Of a stretch of 64,000 nt of DNA, positions 56,201 through 64,000 are shown piece by piece. Numbering within the stretch: the first letter of the stretch is position 1; each line of letters begins with the position of its first letter. The position numbers and the translations under genes were made by a program. The DNA is from Dasyornis broadbenti (Eukaryota > Chordata > Aves > Passeriformes > Dasyornithidae): contig VZRN01001776.1 in the NCBI GenBank assembly GCA_013397935.1, positions 62,001 to 126,000 on the forward strand, in the 5' to 3' direction. The notes under the pieces were generated by a model. It had not been told where the DNA came from and ran no database searches. It worked only from the letters and a program-made list of their open reading frames with translations.

Positions 56201-59200
56201 CCCTGCTGCTTTCTGCTCGCCGGCATTCCCAGCCCGGCTCTAATCCGCAGGGATGCTCGGGAGCTGCTGGCTGCGCTTGCATAACCCATGGAATGCGCAC
56301 GTGTGTGTGAGGCCGGGCTGTGCCGAGCCTGATCCCAACGGGATCCCACCGTGAACCCAGCGCCAGGGACAGCTCGGCTCCGGGAGGGCTGGGTCCCAGC
56401 GGAGCTGGATCTGCAGAGGATTCCCTGGGCTCTGGGGGCAGGTGTGGGATGGGGCACGGCAGAGATTGGTGACAGAGGTTTGGGGTGTTGTGACAGATTT
56501 GGGGGAGCACTGGTAGGGAAAGGCGTGATCCTAGGGCTGGAAGGATCCCTGGGGACAGGATGGGGACAGGGGTGATCCCAGGACTGGAATGATCCTTGCA
56601 GAAATGGTGGTGGCAGGGGTGGTCTCAGGGCTGGCGTGGTCCCTGGGGAAGGGATGGGGCAGGAATGGGTCTGGGAAGGAACTGGGGGCCTAATGCCCTG
56701 GGGAGATGCCTGAGCAGGGGTTTTGGAGCAGGGATGTCAGAGCAGGGATACGGAGCAGGGATGTGGGGTGACAGTGGCCTGGGGCAGGTGAGGAAAGCGG
56801 CTGCTTATGAGCACAGTGACTTCCCCCGCACTGCGACCTGCTCGGGTCCTGTCCTGCTGTGGGGTCTCAGCTGCACCAGTGCCACCACCATCTCCACCGA
56901 TCCCAGGCTACAAACTGCACCAGTGAGAGAAGTTTAGGGTGGGAAGGGAGAGGGAAAACCTGGCTGGGGCAAACGGATGAAAAAGCTCTGGATTTCCTGG
57001 AGCTTCAGCTGTTGCAGGAGGTTTCACGTGGAGCTGAGCAGAGCATTCGGTTCAGCCTAAGCCTCAACGCTTTGCTTTGGTTTGAAGGGTTTTTATTTGC
57101 TAAACCTGAAAATTAAAGTGAAAGGAAATTTCATGCTGTAAAACAGCTCTCAGCCCCCTCTCGAAATTTGGGTTGTTAATGCTCCATCAGATTATTCTCA
57201 GCTTCTTCTGAAACCCTTTGCCTTTTAAAATTCTTCCTGACAACACTGAACCTGGTGTGAATTCATGGCGCATTCCCACATTTGCATTTCTCACCCTAAG
57301 AAATCCCAGCTGCCAAACCTCGCTTGGGCCTGGCACCACTGAAGAGCAACTGGGAGCCATGGGAGGTGCTCCTGGGCTCACCCAGGTGCCTGGGTTTCAT
57401 TTTTTAAGGGAAAGTGAACCCCCCTGCATCTGTGGGACTTCAAAGCGAGTTTCCCTTCCCTTCCGACGCAGCCACAAGTGCAGCTGTGGTTTCCATTGTA
57501 TCCCGAGGGATGTGCTGGCTGTGCGGCGTTCCTCTGGCATTGCTCTGGGCGTGGCTCTTCCTTGCTGGCCGTCACATCCCTGGAGGGAGCAGTGACACCA
57601 GCAAGCGCTGGTGGCACCTGGCACGTCTCCTGCTGTGCCCTATGCCTCTCCGCTGGGATTCGGGGCCCGTAGGAAGCTGGACTGGGGCAGCAGCTTCTTT
57701 CTTTTGGAAGGAAGTTTTGGATGATTCCAAGTCCTGAGGCCGTGGTAGAGGCAGGCTGCAGGCCAGGGGACTCATCCTGGCTGTAGCTTTGTGGTGAGTT
57801 TGAGCTTGCTGGGATGCTCCAAGGTGGGAGCTGCATCCCGAGGGCAGTGGGGATGGGAATGTGCTGGTGGGCTTGACTGGGAGGCTTTAAATGCACCTGT
57901 GCAGCTGTAGAGCAGTTTCTTGTGTTGTTGGACATCAAACCAAGTGGATAAATTTGGGATGCTGCGTTCTCCGTGTCCAAAGCGTGAGGGAAGCCAGGGA
58001 TAAATCCCCTCGTGACCTGGCTGTGCTTCTCCACCAGTTTCTCCACGTTCCCCTCGGTGTCCCTGTCTCTCCCTGGCTGGGTTTGGATGGGAAATGTGTG
58101 CACGTTCCGGTGGGGCTGGAATGCTGGCTCCATGCCCATCCTGCTGTCCCCGCTCACGGCCTGCCCTGCTGTCCACAGGAGTTTGCGACGCTGACACGGG
58201 AGCTCAGCGCCTGCCGGGAGCAGCTCCTGGAGAGGGAGGAGGAGATCTCGGAGCTGAAAGCCGAGCGCAACAACACCCGGGTAAGCCTGGAGACGCTATT
58301 GGCAGCCCTCAGCCCTGGGAATGTGGGACCCCAGGGGCTGCTGGGCCCATCCTGGCAGTGACAGCCCCTCTCTGCTCCCCCTGCAGCTCCTGCTGGAGCA
58401 CCTGGAGTGCCTGGTGTCACGGCATGAGCGCTCCCTCAGGATGACCGTGGTCAAGCGCCAGGCCCAGTCGCCATCCGGGGTGTCCAGTGAGGTCGAGGTG
58501 CTCAAGGCACTCAAGTCACTCTTTGAGCATCACAAGGCGCTGGATGAAAAGGTGGGAAAGCTGCTGGGACCTCTCAGAGCTCCTGCTCAGAGCTCCTGCT
58601 CAGAGCTCCTTCTCCCAGTCCTCCACTCCCTCCCTGCCACTTTATGGTGACACAGGGGCCCTTAGCAGGAGGGTCTTGGATATCCAAGAGCTGCACTGAG
58701 GAGCTGCTGGGGCTGCCCAATGCATGCGCTGGGTTTGAGGCTGACAGGGACAGGGAACTCACCCAAGTCACTCTCGGGGTGGTGGCATTTGACATCCTGG
58801 GTCAGTCTTTGCTGTTCCTCCTCATTCAATCACCTCAAGCATCTCCTTCCTGTGCTAGGAGACATCTCCAGGCTGTCCTGGCCAGAGATCTTCAAGAATT
58901 GGCCCAGGCTGTTGTCTCCAACACACTTTCACTCTCCCCTGTGATGAGCTGGATGGTCCTGAGCCTGTGAATCCACCTGAGCCTGGCTGTCAGCCCAACA
59001 AAAAGGCCTGGGAGCTTGCCTACATCCTGGACACCCTCATCACAGATAAATAACAGCCTTTCCCGTTGTTTCGCTCACCTGCAGGTCAGGGAACGCCTGC
59101 GAGCAGCCTTGGAGCGAGTGGCCACCTTGGAGGAGCAGCTCGTAGATGCCCATCGGCAGGTAAGAGGTACCTGGGCACCAACTGGGCTGGGAATGCTCCC

Positions 59201-62200
59201 CGTTACCTTTGGGAATTCCTGTGGAATTTGCTCAAATACCACTCTCAGGTGGCCTGGCAGATCAGAGAGGTGACATTTGGGCAGGTTTGATGTAAAGCTT
59301 TTGTTCTAAAATTGATGTTTTCTTGAAGGTTTGTCTGTATTTAAGGAAACCTTGTAAAGATTCTGAAAACCTTTTGTCTCACAGGTGCTGTTTCCCCGTT
59401 GTTTTGCTGTTTGGAATTCATGTCACTGACAAAAACAATCTCAATCATTCCAGGGGGCTGAGGGTCACTTGGGATTTTCCCTGATTTGGCAGAGACCCAA
59501 ACCTTGCTGCTCCAAGCACCTTATCTTGCATCCCGCATCTCCTTCCCTGCTGGAGCCCTGGGGTTGGGACTTTGCCGTCCCCAGCCTCCAGCCATCTCAG
59601 AATCCCAGACTCGTTTGGGTGGGAAGGGACTTTAAAACTCAGCTCATTCCACCCCCTGCCATGGCAGGGACACCTTCCACTATCCCATGTTGCTCCAAGC
59701 CCCATCCAACCTGGGACACTTCCAGGGACGGTGACTCCATCACTGCTCTGGGCATGACCATCTTTCCAGGGAAAAAATTTTTCCTGATGTCCAACCTGAC
59801 CCTCCCCTGGCATAGCTTGAGGCCGTTTCCCCTCATCCTGTCCCAGTTCCCTGGGAGCAGAGCCTGACCCCCAGCTGGCTGCCCCCTCCTGTCAGGAGCT
59901 GTGCAGAGCCACAAGGTTCCCCCTGAGCCACCTTTTCTCCAGGCTGAGCTGCCCCAGCTCCCTCAGCTGCTCCTGGGGCTCCAGACCTTTGCCCAGCTCC
60001 ATTCCCTTCTCTGGACACGCTCCAGTCCCTCAATGTCCTTTCTGAATTGAGGGGCTCAGAGCTACCCCCAGAATTCCAGGTGTGGCTCCAGCGGTGCCAG
60101 CTCAGGGCTGTTCCTCACCCGATGCCTCCGTCCCCCCCAGCCACAAGCGGGACTCCAGCAAGAAGCCGGTGCAGCCCTGGGTGCAGCAGGACTGGCCTCA
60201 CCTGTGGCTGGCCCAGGTTTCTCTCCTGCTGAGTCGCTGTTCCCGTGCAGGTGGCAGCTCTGCAGCAAGGCTCCACCCGCGAGCCTGTGGCAGGCGAGCG
60301 CGATGAGAGGGAGCCCAAGGAACCAGCACCGAAGCTTCCCTGGAAGGTGAGAGCCCTGGAAACCTCTGCTCTGACCGTGGTCAGTGAGGCCGTTGTGTCT
60401 CACACCCCCTTGTTGCTGGCTCCAGGGTGCTGAAAACCTTTTTCTGTCTCCTCTGGGTCCAGCCCCATGGGAAATGTTCTTCTTGGGAGATACAGGCCAT
60501 TTCTGAGCACGGGGGAATTTGTGTTTGGGGTTCTGCTTCCCCGAGAACACAAAATGGTTTGGATGGGAAGAGACCTTAAAGGCCATCTTGTTCCAACCCC
60601 CCCACCACGGGCAGGGACACCTTCCACCAGATGCTCTGGGAAGCCCTCAGCCTCCCCTATTCCATCATTCCTGCCAGAAGCCATCCCTGGCTTGCGGAGG
60701 CTGTTGATGGAGGTCCCAGAGCCCCCTGTCTCCATTTCCACCCCACCACCGAATCCCTGCAGAGCCACATCCCACTCTGAGGGGCAGCAGGCAGTGCCAT
60801 AGTTCCAGAGCTTTGGGACAGCTCAGCATCCACCTCCCTCTCTGGTGCCTTGCAGCGCCTCTCCAACGGCTCCGTCCACCCGGATGATGAGGCTGGGCGG
60901 GTGGTGGAGCTGCAGGAGCTCCTGGAGAAGCAGAATTTCGAAGTGGTCCAGGCCAAAGAACGAATCTCTGCCTTGGCCGCCAGCGTGGCTGAGCTGGAGG
61001 AGGATCTGGGCACCGCCAGGAAGGATCTGATCAAATCTGAGGAGATGAGCAGCAAATACCAGAGGGACCTCCGAGAGGTGAGTCCCTGTCCCCCTGCACT
61101 GCCCATCCTGGGGCAGAGGCCTCACAGCAGCTTCTACTGGGCTGGGAAGGGATTGGAACTCCTTTTGTGTGCAGGGTATTCCCCAAAAGAGGACACTGTC
61201 TTTGGGAAGTTGTCCCCAAGTCCACCAGCAGGACTTCCCTGAGGTTACAGACAGGCTCTCAGGTGTGCTGCACACCTGGGCAGTGACCTGTGTCCTTGTG
61301 AGAAGGTTTTCCTGTGACTGTCTGGCTCTCCCTTTATCACTGTCCCACTCTGCTGTCCCTCATCCCTGTGTCAAGGGGGATTTTCACACCCCTTGGACTC
61401 GGGGTGCCCCAGGCTCCAGGAGCTGGGTGGCCCCGCTATTCCCAAATTGCTGTCCCAGAGCAGGATGTGACAGCCCCATCACTTCCCCAGGCCCTGGCGC
61501 AGAAGGAGGACATGGAGGAGAGGATCACCACGCTGGAGAAACGGTACCTGGCAGCCCAGCGAGAGGCCACCTCCATCCATGACCTCAATGACAAACTGGA
61601 GAACGAGCTGGCCAACAAGGAGTCCCTGCACCGCCAGGTACCGAAACTGGACCCAAGGTGTCCCCCTGCCCCGCGGGCCTGGGGGCAGAACGGGGTGCTG
61701 CGGGTGGGGCAGGCCGGGCACCCATCCTGCTGTCCCACAGTGCGAGGAGAAGGCCCGGCACCTGCAGGAGCTGCTGGAGCTGGCAGAGCAGAAGCTGCAG
61801 CAGACGATGAGAAAGGCAGAGACGCTGCCCGAGGTGGAAGCGGAGCTGGCCCAGCGCATTGCTGCGCTCACCAAGGCAAGTGCAGGGCTGGGATTGGGCC
61901 AGAGGGGAGGGATGAGAGCTGGTGGGGAGGGCAGGGATCGGAGCTGGAGGGCGGTGCTGGGACTGTTGGAGGAGCTGGGTCTGGCTGGCCCGCTGCAGCA
62001 GTGGAGCCCCCGGCAGCCCAAGGCATCCTGCTCTCGTTCCCAGCTGTGGCCTCTGTCCCCTGCCATTCCCATGGCTGCAGGGACAAGGCACCACCTTTAA
62101 AGCTCTCAGTGTGTCCTGCACACGTGGGCTTTGCTCCCTTCCCGCAGCCACTTTCTCCAAGGCAGGGATGACCCTGTCGGTGTGGATGCCCTTCAGCTCG

Positions 62201-63506
62201 TGTGGGACCATCTGAGCTGAGGAGGAAGCACCAGGCTAGACGTAGGAGGCTTCAGGCCTGGAGGGAGGGATGGATACGGCAATCCCTGCCCTGCCTGGAT
62301 TCTGGAATGGTGTTCAGGCCCTCACAGAGCACCTCCAGCTCCTGTCACCGTGCTGGCAGGACTGGTTCGGGCTCACAGCGAGCCCTGGCAGGGATGCAGG
62401 CAGTGAGAGAGAGCCCTGCATCCCAGGAAGGATGGGGATGCAGAGATGGATGCAGGGATGCAACAGGGCCCTCATGGCTTTAGGGAGCATCATCCGAGAG
62501 GGCTGCTCTACTTTTCCCAGGCAGAAGAGAGGCATGGGAGCATCGAGGAGCACCTCCGGCAGCTGGAGACCCAGCTGGAGGAGAAGAACCAGGAGCTGGC
62601 CAGGGTAAGTCCTGATCTTTCCCTTGGCGCCCGGTTACCTGGGCACACCTGGATTGCAGCTGAGGAGCAGGATGGGAGAGCAGCCTGGTTGATCCTTTCC
62701 CATGCAGGATCTCATAAACTGGAGCCGCACAGGAGCTCGTGGCACTCTCTGCTGTGATTGCCCCTCTCCCAGGCATCCAAGTCTTCCTGTTAACATTCCA
62801 CACCCACTCCTCTCTCAGCATCACCCCCTGGGTCAGGCTGAGACCCCAAATGCAGCGTGGAAGGGGAGGCTTCAGCTGGTTTTACCCCGAGCCTGAATCA
62901 GCAGGATGGAAAGGGCAGGGAGGCTGGGCTGCATAGTCCCTGCTGTGCTCCTCAGCCAGGGGCTGGGCTGTCCATGCAGGACGCTGTGACACCCATTTCT
63001 CAGGTGACGTTACTTCCCTGGGGAGGCCCCTGGATGTTTTGCCCTAGGACAGATACTTGAAAATCTGGAGGTTCGGTATCCATTGGGGTCTGGAATGTGC
63101 CCCTAGTGCGGATATTCCTGGCAGATACATGGGAGAAGCTTTCTCGAGGGGCAGGCAGGCAGGATCTCCCTAAATGCTGTCCTCTCCTGTTCACACCTGG
63201 CTGGGAGGTGGCAGAGACCAGCAGAGCCACCACAGAGGGTCTGAGCAGTAAGAGGTGGCTTTGTCCTCAAAAGCTGGGCCTGGTGCGTCCGCTCTGACAC
63301 CACAGCAGCACAGGATGGCAGGAGGGCACTGAGCCCCTCTGGATGTGCCATGGATGTCGCTGTGTCTGTCCCAGGCCCGCCAGCGGGAGAAGATGAATGA
63401 GGAGCACAACAAGCGGCTCTCAGACACCGTGGATCGGCTGCTGAGCGAGTCCAACGAGCGGCTGCAGCTGCACCTCAAGGAGAGAATGGCGGCCTTGGAG
63501 GAGAAG
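50045..63506 (+). CDS. PPFIA4: PPFIA4 (liprin-alpha-4), coding exons 1-10 of a partial gene
   Basis: Coding segments are 50045-50281, 58179-58280, 58387-58551, 59085-59159, 60251-60346, 60856-61077, 61491-61637, 61741-61875, 62521-62604 and 63375-63506. All are phase 0 and together give 465 codons. Liprin-alpha proteins scaffold the presynaptic active zone and bind LAR-type phosphatases, RIM, ELKS and KIF1A. This part is the N-terminal coiled-coil region; the three SAM domains lie past the right edge. Liprin-alpha-4 rather than 1, 2 or 3 is indicated by GDPLGPPQG near the N-terminus, EFATLTREL, KARHLQELLELAEQKLQQTM and EERHGSIEEHLRQLE, which match PPFIA4 best as I recall the family. All introns are GT-AG except the GC-AG intron after exon 8. 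Confidence 0.96.
51740..52082 (+). promoter_or_regulatory. PPFIA4: CpG-rich candidate internal promoter of PPFIA4
   Basis: CpG density is high here (for example CGCCGGCAGCGCAGCGCCCG at 51861-51880), without a TATA box, and the segment lies directly upstream of a short exon-like open frame. It is typical of a promoter island. No experimental mark can be seen in sequence. Confidence 0.4.
52083..52154 (+). CDS. Candidate alternative first coding exon of PPFIA4
   Basis: ATG at 52083 opens a 24-codon frame (MNAGSKSRGTHLPNGINPSM, then CMYQ) that ends exactly at a textbook donor, CAG|GTAAGT (52155). The frame is phase 0, so splicing to exon 2 (EFATLTREL) would give an in-frame liprin lacking the normal first 79 residues. 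An in-frame TGA four codons upstream makes this the first ATG. The context ATG is weak (CAGCATGA). I know of no matching protein; this is a prediction. Confidence 0.35.
54453..54742. repeat. 18-bp VNTR, about 16 copies
   Basis: The unit ATCCCTCCATCCTGCTCC is repeated head to tail about 16 times, with single-base changes (CCC to CTT or CAT at one codon position). Because 18 is a multiple of three and the unit has no stop, all six frames are open through the array. It lies in a PPFIA4 intron and is not coding. Confidence 0.95.
58179..58280 (+). CDS. PPFIA4: PPFIA4 coding exon 2
   Basis: This exon has 34 codons, residues 80-113: EFATLTRELSACREQLLERE then EEISELKAERNNTR. It is coiled coil and nearly invariant among liprins. 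The acceptor is GTCCACAG and the donor GTAAGC. Confidence 0.97.
58387..58551 (+). CDS. PPFIA4: PPFIA4 coding exon 3
   Basis: This exon has 55 codons, residues 114-168: LLLEHLECLVSRHERSLRMT, VVKRQAQSPSGVSSEVEVLK, ALKSLFEHHKALDEK. It includes the conserved basic-serine segment KRQAQSPSG. The acceptor is CCCTGCAG and the donor GTGGGA. The preceding intron is only 106 bases. Confidence 0.97.
58552..59084 (+). other. PPFIA4: PPFIA4 intron 3
   Basis: This 533-base intron holds a small direct repeat of CAGAGCTCCTGCT at about 58575-58610. Nothing else is seen. Confidence 0.8.
59085..59159 (+). CDS. PPFIA4: PPFIA4 coding exon 4
   Basis: This exon has 25 codons, residues 169-193: VRERLRAALERVATLEEQLV then DAHRQ. 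It is coiled coil. The acceptor is CACCTGCAG and the donor GTAAGA. Confidence 0.96.
59590..60095 (-). repeat. CR1 LINE 3' fragment, about 500 bp
   Basis: The text 'tcgtttgggtgggaagggac', 'catggcagggacaccttcca', 'ttctccaggctgagctgccc' and 'ctctggacacgctccagtcc' is the reverse complement of a long CR1 3' part, the longest in the window. It fills much of PPFIA4 intron 4. Confidence 0.93.
60251..60346 (+). CDS. PPFIA4: PPFIA4 coding exon 5, variable linker
   Basis: This exon has 32 codons, residues 194-225: VAALQQGSTREPVAGERDER then EPKEPAPKLPWK. Only VAALQQG and the final PWK-type end resemble human; the middle is a charged, proline-containing linker that breaks the coiled coil and varies between species. 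The acceptor is CCGTGCAG and the donor GTGAGA. It lies between two CR1 fragments. Confidence 0.9.
60548..60640 (-). repeat. CR1 LINE 3' fragment
   Basis: The text 'aatggtttggatgggaagag', 'accttaaaggccatcttgtt' and 'gggcagggacaccttccacc' is the reverse complement of a CR1 3' end. It lies in PPFIA4 intron 5, 200 bases before exon 6. Confidence 0.88.
60856..61077 (+). CDS. PPFIA4: PPFIA4 coding exon 6
   Basis: This exon has 74 codons, residues 226-299. It begins with a short variable part, RLSNGSVHPDDEAG, then coiled coil: RVVELQELLEKQNFEVVQAK, ISALAASVAELEEDLGTARK, DLIKSEEMSSKYQRDLRE. The acceptor is CTTGCAG and the donor GTGAGT. Confidence 0.96.
61491..61637 (+). CDS. PPFIA4: PPFIA4 coding exon 7
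   Basis: This exon has 49 codons, residues 300-348: ALAQKEDMEERITTLEKRYL, AAQREATSIHDLNDKLENEL, ANKESLHRQ. It is almost identical to the human PPFIA4 sequence as I recall it. The acceptor is TTCCCCAG and the donor GTACCG. Confidence 0.97.
61741..61875 (+). CDS. PPFIA4: PPFIA4 coding exon 8, followed by GC donor
   Basis: This exon has 45 codons, residues 349-393: CEEKARHLQELLELAEQKLQ, QTMRKAETLPEVEAELAQRI, AALTK. The acceptor is GTCCCACAG. The donor is AAG|GCAAGT, a GC rather than GT site with an otherwise perfect consensus. The join to exon 9 (ALTK|AEERHG) keeps the known liprin sequence. The next GT, four bases on, would shift the frame. Confidence 0.95.
61876..62520 (+). other. PPFIA4: PPFIA4 GC-AG intron 8
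   Basis: This 645-base intron has a GCAAGT donor and a CTTTTCCCAG acceptor. I see nothing else in it. Introns 6 (61078-61490) and 7 (61638-61740, 103 bases) are plain GT-AG introns. Confidence 0.85.
62521..62604 (+). CDS. PPFIA4: PPFIA4 coding exon 9
   Basis: This exon has 28 codons, residues 394-421: AEERHGSIEEHLRQLETQLE then EKNQELAR. It is coiled coil. The acceptor is CTTTTCCCAG and the donor GTAAGT. Confidence 0.97.
62605..63374 (+). other. PPFIA4: PPFIA4 intron 9
   Basis: This 770-base GT-AG intron is unique sequence with no repeat or gene recognised. Confidence 0.8.
63375..63506 (+). CDS. PPFIA4: PPFIA4 coding exon 10 (last in window)
   Basis: This exon has 44 codons, residues 422-465: ARQREKMNEEHNKRLSDTVD, RLLSESNERLQLHLKERMAA, LEEK. 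The acceptor is CTGTCCCAG and the donor GTAGTG. In other liprins the next exon starts with an N-[ST]-L-I-Q-E-L-type sequence; nothing like it is seen in 63507-64000, so the gene leaves the window in an intron. Confidence 0.97.
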
Positions 63507-64000
63507 GTAGTGCTTGGGGCAGGGGTCCTCTGGGGGTCGAGGGGCCTGCAGCCTCGTCCAGCCATGGCCCAGGGCTGGAAGTGCCCGTGCAGGGCTGGAG
63601 AAATGGTCACATGCAGGACACGGCTGTGCTGGGGCTGGTGGAGCACAGTGAGCTGCTCCGATCATCTCGCCTGGGGAGCCACCCTCCCCATCACCTCCCA
63701 CAGCAGCAGGATTTGTCCTGCTCCATTCCCTCGCTTCCCTGTGTCTGCTGGTGCAGCCCCGATGCCACCTGTGCCCTGTGGCTGTTGGAGCAATTTGCGA
63801 CTGCATTTTACAGGAAAGAAATGCAGTGTTCATCCTGCCCCAGTGCCCATTCCTCTGTGCGCTGCCTTAAAACCTCCCTGCCCCCAGGTCTGGACTGATT
63901 TCCCTTCTCCAAGCCAGGGCAGTGTCCATGAGCAGCTCCCACCCCACTCCTGGGGAACTGGGGTTTCCCCGGAGGAACCGGCTGGAGCCATGCTCTGGTG
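63507..64000 (+). other. PPFIA4: Start of PPFIA4 intron 10, leaves window
   Basis: Intronic sequence follows the GTAGTG donor. No further liprin exon is visible before the right edge. Confidence 0.75.

Larger units (their letters stand above)
50282..58178 (+). other. PPFIA4: PPFIA4 intron after coding exon 1 (7.9 kb)
   Basis: This is the large intron between coding exons 1 and 2. It holds a CpG-rich segment with a candidate alternative first exon (51740-52160), an 18-bp VNTR (54453-54742), a G-rich degenerate stretch of 'gggatggggacagggg' type (about 56540-56790), and TAAT-containing patches near 52740-52800 and 53970-54010. No other gene is recognised. Confidence 0.85.

Noticed and set aside
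63507..64000. An eleventh PPFIA4 coding exon
   Set aside because: No sequence like the expected continuation of the liprin coiled coil is present before the right edge.

Overview
This window is vertebrate nuclear DNA, almost certainly from a bird. It holds split genes with GT-AG introns, GC-rich CpG-dense promoter segments, and at least 13 fragments of the avian CR1 LINE (3' ends with the typical 'gttggaagggacc' and 'gattctgtga' ends). No bacterial, phage, CRISPR or organelle features are present. Compact introns and many GC-rich minisatellites suggest a microchromosome. From memory, human 1q32.1 carries the same two neighbouring genes.

Two protein genes can be read exon by exon. On the minus strand, TMEM183A runs from about 19331 down to about 6012 in eight coding exons. 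Every splice phase agrees, giving 352 codons from the first readable codon to the stop. Its product is a small single-pass membrane protein with an F-box-like segment. On the plus strand, PPFIA4 (liprin-alpha-4) begins with ATG at 50045, and its first ten coding exons (465 codons) reach 63506. The gene continues beyond the right edge. These exons encode the N-terminal coiled-coil half of a presynaptic scaffold protein; the SAM domains lie outside.

Layout. 1-6011: left flank with a CpG-rich patch (about 770-1010) that may be a promoter for a gene off the left edge. 6012-19331: TMEM183A. 19332-19440: its promoter, with a perfect CRE palindrome. 19441-20390: degenerate minisatellite interrupted by a 139-base assembly gap. 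20395-21130: AT-rich island, probably an old transposable element. 22785-23700: two further GC-rich minisatellites around a CpG island with a strong plus-strand donor at 23299, a candidate non-coding first exon for PPFIA4. 23700-50044: long stretch without recognisable coding exons (candidate first intron and upstream region of PPFIA4). 50045-64000: PPFIA4 coding exons, with a large first coding intron that carries a CpG-rich candidate alternative first exon (52083-52154) and an 18-bp VNTR.

I found no new multi-gene system. The observations most worth checking are the in-frame candidate alternative start of PPFIA4, a GC-AG intron in PPFIA4, the missing start codon of TMEM183A beside a single N, the minisatellite at the TMEM183A promoter, and the head-to-head gene orientation, which differs from human as I remember it.
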